DNA of 46,483 nt from Lutibacter sp. (GTDB lineage Bacteria > Bacteroidota > Bacteroidia > Flavobacteriales > Flavobacteriaceae): positions 1 through 46,483 of the forward strand of contig JAQVGD010000005.1 of the NCBI GenBank assembly GCA_028696945.1, read 5' to 3'. The first letter of the stretch is position 1. The number at the start of each line of letters is the position of its first letter. Below the pieces are notes generated by a model that was not told where the DNA came from, did not search any database, and was given only the letters and a program-made list of their open reading frames with translations. Position numbers and translations under genes: made by a program. Of this stretch, positions 40,640 through 46,483 are shown in pieces.

Positions 40640-41215
40640 ATGAAAAGACTTATCAACTATTTACTGGAAGGTTTGTTATATATCGCGCCATTAACTATAA
40701 CAGGATATATTATTTACTCCGTTTTTATGTTTATGGATAATTTGTCCCAAGATTTATTGTTTGAATTTTTCGACATTAAAATTCCCGGTTTGGGTGTTTT
40801 AACACTTTTAATATTCCTAATTTTTATAGGTTTTGTGGGAAGAACCTTTATTGCGCAGCCATTGAAATTAATATTTCATAAGGTAATTGACAGAATTCCG
40901 TTGGTAAAATTTGTTTATTCATCTTTTAACGATTTGTTTTCAGCATTTGTTGGCAAGGAAAAAAAGTTTAACCAACCAGTTTTGGTAAAGGTAAATTTAA
41001 GCTCTGATCTTGAAAAAATTGGTTTTATTACTGAAGAAAATTTATCGCTTTTGGATGAAGAGGATAAAGTAGCGGTGTATTTTCCGCATTCTTACAATTT
41101 TTCGGGGGAATTGTTTATTGTTCCAAAAGCCAATATTAAGCCCATAAATATAAATTCTAGCGATGTCATGAAATTTATTATTTCAGCTGGATTGACAGGC
41201 TGGGAGAAAGTTTAA
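40640..41215 (+). CDS. DUF502 membrane protein
   Basis: Two TM segments, 'GLGVLTLLIFLIFIGFVGRTFIAQPL', 'RIPLVKFVYSSFNDLFSAFVG'. Confidence 0.88.
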   Translation: MKRLINYLLEGLLYIAPLTITGYIIYSVFMFMDNLSQDLLFEFFDIKIPGLGVLTLLIFLIFIGFVGRTFIAQPLKLIFHKVIDRIPLVKFVYSSFNDLFSAFVGKEKKFNQPVLVKVNLSSDLEKIGFITEENLSLLDEEDKVAVYFPHSYNFSGELFIVPKANIKPININSSDVMKFIISAGLTGWEKV

Positions 41216-41249
41216 GTTTTAAAAGTTAAACTGTGATTTTTGAAACTTA

Positions 41250-41391
41250 AAAACGAAACTATCTAAAAGAAACCCAGTTTTTAACCGCAAGTAACGCCAG
41301 TCTTTTCACAAGGAATGCAAGGCACTGATTTTAAAAATTTAAAACTTTACGCACATTGCGGTTAAATTGATTTTTTAGACAGCTTCGTTTT
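41250..41391. repeat. ~142 bp element with nested long inverted repeats
   Basis: Outer arms AAAACGAAACTATCTAAAA (41250-41268) / TTTTAGACAGCTTCGTTTT (41373-41391), two mismatches; inner arms TTTAACCGCAA (41280-41290) / TTGCGGTTAAA (41356-41366), perfect. Confidence 0.85.
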
Positions 41392-41429
41392 ATTTTATGG
41401 ATTTCGAAGATTGTATTGGTTTTCAATTT

Positions 41430-42068
41430 TTATTTTTTTATGGCTCTTACCACCACAAAAGAACCTGCTCCATAACCTTTTTTTGGAGGCTGAACTTCTT
41501 TTATTTCTTCTAAATTTCCAAATAAGGTTTGGTTGTATTCAAGATTTTTAAATCCGCCTTCCTTTAATAATTTAGTGACTTGGGCTACTGAATAAAAATT
41601 TGCATACCTGAAAAAAGTGCTGCGCATTCTGTTTTCTTCATAAAATTTTCCGATTTTTTGATCTTTATCAATAAAACCAATTATAATACTGCCTTGAGGT
41701 TTTAAAACCCGTTGTGCTTCTTTAATCGCTTGTTTTATATTATTTAAATGGCAAATAGTGACAAACAGCACAAAATCGAAATTCAAATCTTTAATAGGAA
41801 GATTTTCAGCCCTGCCATTAATTATTTCAATGCCTCTTTTTAACGCAAGAGCTGCCATTTCATTAGCGGGTTCAATACCTTCCTTAATTCCTAAAATTTG
41901 CGCAAACCTTCCTGTTCCCACACCCACTTCAATACCTTTTATATTTTCTGGTAATTTTAAAAATTGTTCTTTAATAGCGGCAACTTCTGATAGATAGACT
42001 TCAGAATATTTTTCATACCAAGCCTCATAGGCTTCCACATTTTCATTAAATATATTTGCTGTATTCAT
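41430..42068 (-). CDS. Class I SAM-dependent methyltransferase
   Basis: 'IKGIEVGVGTGRFAQILGIKEGIEPA', 'FDFVLFVTICHLNNIKQAIKEAQRVLKPQGSIIIGFID'. Confidence 0.88.
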   Translation of the reverse strand: MNTANIFNENVEAYEAWYEKYSEVYLSEVAAIKEQFLKLPENIKGIEVGVGTGRFAQILGIKEGIEPANEMAALALKRGIEIINGRAENLPIKDLNFDFVLFVTICHLNNIKQAIKEAQRVLKPQGSIIIGFIDKDQKIGKFYEENRMRSTFFRYANFYSVAQVTKLLKEGGFKNLEYNQTLFGNLEEIKEVQPPKKGYGAGSFVVVRAIKK

Positions 42069-42329
42069 GTTGTTTTGATTTAGTGTTATTTAATTGGTTG
42101 GATTTGTGGATTTTTATATTGATAAAATTGAAATTTTGTAAAATAAAACGAGGTGCTTTTAAATGGGCATTTTGCAAGTTTAAAAACACTTCGTTTTACT
42201 ATTTATTAAATGGACGAAAGAAAAAGAATATAAAAGAAATAATAAAAGACTATTATAGTAAAAATCAATTGTTTATCACATTTTTCTTTCCTTATTTATT
42301 ACCGTCTATTTAGTAACTCAAATAACCAA

Positions 42330-42533
42330 TCAATCTAAAATTCCAAAAGTGACTTTTGCAGTTACCCGGAATTCCGATATTTTATTGCCATTTACCTTTA
42401 CTTGCATATCTTTTATATATACAGACTTGATGTTTTTTACCGTTTTAGAAGCTTCATTCACTACATTTTGAACGGCATCCTCAAAACTAACGGTGGAATT
42501 TCCCATGAGTTCAATAACTTTTAATACTGACAT
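42330..42533 (-). CDS. Dodecin
   Basis: 67 aa, 'VIELMGNSTVSFEDAVQNVVNEASKTVKNIKSVYIKDMQVKVNGNKISEFRVTAKVTF'. Confidence 0.9.
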   Translation of the reverse strand: MSVLKVIELMGNSTVSFEDAVQNVVNEASKTVKNIKSVYIKDMQVKVNGNKISEFRVTAKVTFGILD

Positions 42534-43085
42534 AATGTTGGATTTTATGATTAATAATTATTGTTGAAATTAGGGGTTATATTTTTTTATTGAAATGATA
42601 TCCCTCAACATGTTACTTATTTTAGTTTGAGATGTAAGTATTTTTAACAGATTTTAGAATTGAGTATTGAGACTGATGATGTCAGGTATTTAGATATTGC
42701 CAATTTAATATTCAGCCATTAATTTGAATAATTATTTGGATTGATATGATGGTTTAAATTTTAATAAAATCGGAACAGAACTTTTAATACCTAAACGGCG
42801 GTATTGGCTAATTTTTCGAAAAGGGATTTAGGTAGCAGATGTTCTACAGTAACAGACATAATGTAGAATTTTGTTCTAAATTAGTGATGCTTGTGAAGAT
42901 TGATAATGATATTGCTCAAAATAGGTTGTTTGTTTAGTTGTTTAATTGTTTATTTTGTAAATTTAATTTTCAAGCTTTCAAACATTCAATCTCAAGAAAA
43001 ACTGATATTAATCAATTATTGGGATTGATATTCCTCAATACATAAAATATTTGGGCTTGCTAATTTTAAGATAAAACTAAAAGTC

Positions 43086-43715
43086 ATGAAAAGAATTGCA
43101 TTATTTATAGGAATATTATTGTTATCGGCTTGTTCTTCTACCAAGTTTGTGGACAGTTGGAAGAACCAAGAAATTACTTCTTTTGAACCAAAAAAAATGT
43201 TGGTAATTGGAATGACTGATAATCTGACCGCTCGTAAAATATTTGAGGAAAAATTAAAGAATGCTTTTGTGCATAGAAATATTTATGCCGTGGAAAGCAT
43301 GGCTGTTCTTGATGAAGGTTTTAGCAATTCCAAAAAAAGCGAAAAAGAAATAGATGAAATGATAAAAAAAATAGCCGATGAAGGTTTTGACGCCGTTGTA
43401 ATCACATCGGTTAAGGGTGTTGATGAACGTGAAGACTACCGTACAGAACATTACCCATTTATCGGTTATCGTTGGTCGCGATTTGGAAGGTATTACTATT
43501 TGAATCAAGACATTTATTATACCCCGCAATATTATGAATCCTATAAAGTTTACAAGGTTGAAACGGCAATTTATAATATCAATAAAGATGATACCAAATC
43601 ACTTGTTTGGGTAGGTGCATTAAATTTGGTAGATCCCGAAGCAATCACTTCAACAGTAAATAATTATGTAACCAAAATAATTAAACAACTTGAACGCGAA
43701 AAACTGATAAAATAG
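43086..43715 (+). CDS. Conserved lipoprotein (DUF4136-like)
   Basis: Lipobox 'LLLSACSSTKFVDSWKN'; aromatic-rich 'YRWSRFGRYYYLNQDIYYTPQYYESYKVYKVET'. Confidence 0.65.
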   Translation: MKRIALFIGILLLSACSSTKFVDSWKNQEITSFEPKKMLVIGMTDNLTARKIFEEKLKNAFVHRNIYAVESMAVLDEGFSNSKKSEKEIDEMIKKIADEGFDAVVITSVKGVDEREDYRTEHYPFIGYRWSRFGRYYYLNQDIYYTPQYYESYKVYKVETAIYNINKDDTKSLVWVGALNLVDPEAITSTVNNYVTKIIKQLEREKLIK

Positions 43716-43728
43716 CTATTATGCAGCC

Positions 43729-44574
43729 TTAATAATTGACTTCATTAAAGCTTAGTAAAGGGATGCTTCCAAAGGATTCCATTTCTTTAACCAAGCCACG
43801 GTAAAAGAGTTTTTTCAGGAATCCGCTTTTTTCTCGTTCCAGCATAGCCACCATATCAGCTTGATTGGTGTCTAAATAGTTTTTGAGTGTATTAAATATT
43901 TCTTCTGAAAATAGCACATTGAATTCAATCTTTTTATAGGTTACCTTTTGCAATACCAGTTCCTTAAACCATTCCATTTTTATATTTCCATCCCCATTAA
44001 TAACTTTGTCAATGTGTACAACTTTAATTTTGGCATTAAATTTATTGGCAATTTGAGACACTTTATAAATTGCGCCAATATCTTCTTCTTCAAAATCTGT
44101 GGCATAAACAATTGTTTTTACCTTTTTGCTATCTGCACTTTCAGGAATTGCCAATATAGGGCAAGGAGCTTTTTCAATTAGGTTTATGGTAGTATTACCC
44201 ATAAAAAGATCTTCTAACGCACTTTCTTTTTTCATTCCAATAACAACCATAAATGCTTTATGCTCGGTTGCTTTTGAAATTATTCCTTGGGCAATGGACA
44301 ATGCTTCAAATGATTCGGTTTTTATGTTCATTTCCTCCAAATTTTTCCCCAAGTGTTTTTTACAGAAACTTTTGAGGTTCGAGTTGTGTTTTTTAAGTGT
44401 TATTTTCTCGAGCTCACCGTAAAAAACGTCAAATTCCAATCCCAACATCAACGGAAGTTGATAAACATGAATCACCAATAAATTAGCACCCATTTTTGAG
44501 CTTATTTCACGCGCATATTTTATGGTAGTGACCGCATTTTTTGCGTAATCTATGGCACATATAACTGTTTTCAT
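43729..44574 (-). CDS. Tandem universal stress protein (UspA family)
   Basis: 'KTVICAIDYAKNAVTTIKYAREISSKMGANLLVIHV', 'GNTTINLIEKAPCPILAIPE', second domain 'KTIVYATDFEEEDIGAIYKVSQIA'. Confidence 0.9.
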   Translation of the reverse strand: MKTVICAIDYAKNAVTTIKYAREISSKMGANLLVIHVYQLPLMLGLEFDVFYGELEKITLKKHNSNLKSFCKKHLGKNLEEMNIKTESFEALSIAQGIISKATEHKAFMVVIGMKKESALEDLFMGNTTINLIEKAPCPILAIPESADSKKVKTIVYATDFEEEDIGAIYKVSQIANKFNAKIKVVHIDKVINGDGNIKMEWFKELVLQKVTYKKIEFNVLFSEEIFNTLKNYLDTNQADMVAMLEREKSGFLKKLFYRGLVKEMESFGSIPLLSFNEVNY

Positions 44575-44795
44575 CTTGTCTATTGTTTAGCGGGTTAAAA
44601 ATTAAAGGTATTGATCCAAAGTCAGTAATAGAATGATATAACTCATTTATACACTTGTATTAATTGATAATGGTCATTTTTTTGAGCGAATGGCTTTACT
44701 AAATTTAACGCATAAATTTTGATGGTTTAAATGGCGCTTAATCATTCAATATTTATCAAATATAATAATTTTTCTAATTTAAAATTGAAACTATT

Positions 44796-45248
44796 ATGAG
44801 CGATTTTAGAAACAGGCCAAGCGGAACTTACATTTTTGAAGCCAATTGGGAAGAATTATACATTCTTACAAAATACTGGAAATCGGATTTATTGTTTTAC
44901 AAAGACGATTTAAATTTTTTGGATAATTTGATCGATAAATATTTAATATGGATTTCAAAAAAAGAGGACAGTGAAGCCGTGCGTAAAATTGACAACAGTA
45001 TTTTAGAAACCGCTAAAAAATGTGCCGATTTATTGAAAAGAGTTGAAAAGCATTTAAAGCGTTTGGCAAAATTAATGGAAGATCCTTTTAAACACGATTC
45101 TCATCAATTTAGAACCGAACATCAGCAACTTGAAAGTGATATTTCAAATTTTGTGAAAGTTTTTAGAAATAATAGAAAAGAAGTTTTTGAAGTGACTTCG
45201 CTTGTGGTTGAAAGCGATAAATTTATTCGGCAGTTTGTGGTAGGGTAA
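44796..45248 (+). CDS. Hypothetical helical protein (150 aa)
   Basis: Intact ORF, charged/helical composition; neighbour of UspA and dodecin. Confidence 0.7.
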   Translation: MSDFRNRPSGTYIFEANWEELYILTKYWKSDLLFYKDDLNFLDNLIDKYLIWISKKEDSEAVRKIDNSILETAKKCADLLKRVEKHLKRLAKLMEDPFKHDSHQFRTEHQQLESDISNFVKVFRNNRKEVFEVTSLVVESDKFIRQFVVG

Positions 45249-45640
45249 TGTTATTTCTAAAACTTTTGAAACGCTAAATATTTAATATATAACCCAGATT
45301 TTAAAATGATTGGTTGGCTAATCTAAATTATTTAAAGTCGTTTTTTAAGCCGATAATAAAAATGGAAGCAAAAATTCACTAACTATTTCTGGAGTTATTT
45401 TCAATATTATCGGAAACCAAGTTGTTTGTAAATTAAAACATCAGAAAAGGAACAACTTATAAAATACATTGAAGGAGATTTCATAACTTACAAAAATTAT
45501 AAAAACCAAATACCTGAAACGCTATCAGTTTTTAGATAAACCAATGACAATCCCTTCGGAAAGCGATTCATCCATAGATAAAAAGTATTTCAAGATTATT
45601 TGGAAAGTTTAAAGCAATTGGTAAAACATTATTTAAAAAC

Positions 45641-46039
45641 ATGAAAAAAAAATCTAATTTTAAAATCAATAATATGGGAGGAATAGCTACATCAAACCGA
45701 CAAATTACTTTGTATTATGATGCTAATTCCAGTATCGCTAAACAAACTTTGGCTTTTGCAAAAGCGGAAGGATTACCAATACTTGAAATAGACATTTTAA
45801 AAACACCATTTACTGGAACACAAATAGTTGAACTTGCAAATCGTTTAAAACTAGAGGTTAAAGATTTCATAAACCAAGAGCTTCCTGCATACATTTCAAA
45901 ATTTGACCCTCATAAATTATCAACAGATGATTGGATTAAAATGATACAAAACAATCCAGAAATTATGAAACAGCCCATTGCTTTAAGAGGCGATAAAACG
46001 GTTTTAGTGGAAACCCCAACAGATATTTTAAAAATTTAG
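45641..46039 (+). CDS. ArsC/Spx-like thioredoxin-fold protein lacking the catalytic cysteine
   Basis: 'ITLYYDANSSIAKQTLAFAKAEGLPILEIDILKTPFTGTQIVELANRL...IMKQPIALRGDKTVLVETPTDILKI' follows the ArsC pattern, but the NPxCSKS position reads ANSSIAK. Confidence 0.65.
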   Translation: MKKKSNFKINNMGGIATSNRQITLYYDANSSIAKQTLAFAKAEGLPILEIDILKTPFTGTQIVELANRLKLEVKDFINQELPAYISKFDPHKLSTDDWIKMIQNNPEIMKQPIALRGDKTVLVETPTDILKI

Positions 46040-46380
46040 TTGAGAAATATCATTTTAAGGGTTCTTTATTTTGAATAATTTTAACAAACAGTAAAAGTTT
46101 TGAAGAATTATTTTAATTGCTACATCTAGGAAGCCTTGGCAAAAGACCACAGAAGAAATTAATTGGATTTAGAAAAATTAATTGCGCAAATTAATGAAGA
46201 AATTCTTTCGGTAATGACTGGTTTTAACAATCAATATTGGGAAAATACACCAAGGAAATTCCCACTAATACAAAGGGATTTAAGATTCAATTCTTCTAAA
46301 AACAATAAATAGTTTACAAGAAATAAAAAGCAAAACAATATTTAAGGAAAAAATACATTTAAAATTATTAGTGTCCGATA

Positions 46381-46409
46381 AAAAATCCCTCAATAATTGA
46401 GGGATTTTT
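46381..46409. terminator. Palindromic terminator-like hairpin
   Basis: AAAAATCCCTCAAT-A-ATTGAGGGATTTTT, perfect 14 bp arms, A/T tracts on both sides (bidirectional potential). Confidence 0.85.
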
Positions 46410-46483
46410 CGTATATAGCAGAATTAATCTATAACCAAAAATTCAGCTATGGGCAAAAGTACAATTTTTTTCGGACAGCCGAT

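Overview
This AT-rich window looks like a Flavobacteriaceae (Bacteroidota) chromosome. All calls are by eye from the sequence and ORF track; no searches were run. Left part (about 1-20.4 kb): an alpha-glucan/maltodextrin utilisation locus with susE-like, susD and susC on the minus strand. Opposite on the plus strand are a LacI-type regulator, an MFS sugar transporter, beta-phosphoglucomutase, GH65 maltose/trehalose phosphorylase, GH31, two GH13 proteins and GH97, followed by pfkA, gapA and a BadF-type kinase. Right part: mostly housekeeping genes (murF, gldJ, porV, cdd, group III truncated globin, KAS III-like, nnrDE, accA, EamA, LptF/G-type permease, tgt, rluF-like, DUF502, dodecin, UspA), interrupted by a two-gene candidate restriction-modification module. 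The most unusual signal is a family of ~87-89 bp tandem units with imperfect hairpins. They fill whole intercistronic gaps, begin at an ATGAA, and end exactly at the ATGAAA start codon of the next gene (lacI, pgmB, GH13; a diverged copy before DUF502). Other signals: paired LacI-like operators, in-phase heptad/octad intergenic arrays, a nested ~142 bp inverted repeat, an apparently missing porU between gldJ and porV, and a Cys-less ArsC/Spx-like protein.
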